Source: Nitrospina sp.
GTDB lineage: Bacteria; Nitrospinota; Nitrospinia; Nitrospinales; VA-1
Assembly: GCA_018665625.1 (NCBI GenBank)
Contig: JABJCF010000343.1
Coordinates: 1-6,442 of the forward strand
DNA: 6,442 nucleotides
Direction of reading: 5' to 3'
Shown one piece after another: positions 5,943 to 6,442 of this stretch. A program made the translations under genes and the position numbers. The first letter of the stretch is position 1. Every line of letters starts with the position of its first letter. The notes under the pieces are model-generated. The model saw only the letters and a list, made by a program, of their open reading frames with translations. It ran no database searches and had not been told where the DNA came from.

Positions 5943-6442
5943 TTATCTTCTAGAATAAACGAGTTGGACCACACCCTTTTTAGACAAGTAATGTTCGGAG
6001 AGTACCCACCCTGCCGACAAAGGAGTTTTTCCCAGCCATGGAATACCTACACCAAGGGTTTCTGGGATAATTGTTAATATAATTTCATCGAGTAAATTTT
6101 CTCTAATAAAATTATTTGCAACTTCCCCACCGCCAACAAGCCAAACTCTACTTTCAGCAGAAGCTTTTAGAGAAGCCAACTTCTCCTTCCAGTTTGATGA
6201 AACCTTCTCAACACCCACTTCGTTAACTTGAAAATCAGAATCCGTACTTAAAACGAGACCGGGCTTTCCTTTGTAAGCATATTCCCCAAAGCTTATGACT
6301 TTTTCAAAAGTTTTTCTCCCCATGATCACAGCCGAAACAGTCTTATAAAATGGTTCATAGTCGAATGGAGTTCCCAGTGGCTCCATATAATTGGCTAACC
6401 ACTCCATACCCTCGTCTTCTCTGGCAAGAAAACCGTCTAAAC
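5943..6442 (-). CDS. RibD C-terminal domain / dihydrofolate-reductase-like protein, 5'-truncated by window edge
   Basis: The reading frame runs from the TAA at 5945-5943 to the right edge with no upstream stop, giving 165 visible residues. The first ones are LDGFLAREDEG, then MEWL; relatives begin with a short strand leading into SLDGF, so the ATG at 6407 is internal and about ten residues are missing outside the window. Other family features are SAVIMGRKTFEKV (the nucleotide-binding MGRKT segment), LVLST, VWLVGGGEVANNFI with the GGG turn that binds the NADPH phosphates, and DEIILTIIPETLGVGIPWL near the C-terminus. The fold is that of RibD_C/DHFR-type NADPH reductases; stand-alone members such as YyaP/YwjB-like proteins have no settled substrate, so neither riboflavin nor folate synthesis should be assumed. 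It lies 195 bp upstream of GT4 on the same strand and looks functionally unrelated to the glycan genes. Confidence 0.88.
   Translation of the reverse strand, partial: LDGFLAREDEGMEWLANYMEPLGTPFDYEPFYKTVSAVIMGRKTFEKVISFGEYAYKGKPGLVLSTDSDFQVNEVGVEKVSSNWKEKLASLKASAESRVWLVGGGEVANNFIRENLLDEIILTIIPETLGVGIPWLGKTPLSAGWVLSEHYLSKKGVVQLVYSRR

Noticed and set aside
5634..6077. 147-codon open frame on the plus strand crossing the GT4 start, the intergenic gap and the end of the RibD-like gene
   Set aside because: It overlaps two firmly identified genes in antisense, has no family features and spans the regulatory gap.
5943..6442. Assignment as folA or ribD proper
   Set aside because: The chain lacks the deaminase half of RibD and does not show folA-specific motifs clearly; the stand-alone RibD_C/DHFR-like family fits better and its substrate is unknown.

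Overview
The window looks like ordinary chromosomal DNA from a Gram-negative-type bacterium of moderate, slightly AT-leaning composition by eye. No rRNA, tRNA, CRISPR array, phage gene or transposase gene is visible. The lineage cannot be fixed from the sequence. A C-rich dispersed-repeat motif and the mix of SPASM radical SAM and glycosyltransferase genes would suit environmental groups such as Nitrospinota, Nitrospirota or former deltaproteobacteria, but this is a weak inference.

Layout. Positions 1-1257 (minus) hold the N-terminal two thirds of mnmG, the tRNA wobble-uridine modification enzyme, running off the left edge. A 173-bp divergent intergenic region with two dyads separates it from a class I SAM-dependent methyltransferase (1431-2234, plus). 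That gene converges, with a 6-bp gap, on a family 2 glycosyltransferase (2241-3179, minus). Next comes a 183-bp gap (3180-3362) holding remnants of dispersed repeats and a GC-rich hairpin that overlaps the stop codon of a radical SAM/SPASM protein (3363-4541, minus). It is followed by a family 4 glycosyltransferase (4608-5747, minus) that begins at a TTG codon with a strong Shine-Dalgarno sequence inside a small hairpin. A 195-bp gap with a promoter-like site and two inverted repeats follows. The right edge holds a RibD C-terminal/dihydrofolate-reductase-like protein (5943 to beyond 6442, minus) whose N-terminus lies just outside.

How the genes fit together. Two glycosyltransferases of different folds, a radical SAM/SPASM protein and a small-molecule-type methyltransferase lie side by side, which is typical of a surface-glycan or glycolipid assembly locus. 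GT4 and the radical SAM gene (66 bp apart, same strand) are probably co-transcribed. GT2 may follow in the same transcript or have its own promoter. MnmG and the RibD-like reductase look like unrelated flanking genes. I see no clearly new system. The points most worth a second look are the structured leader at the GT4 start, the promoter/operator-like arrangement upstream of it, the radical SAM/glycosyltransferase pairing, and the repeat remnants at 3232-3327.
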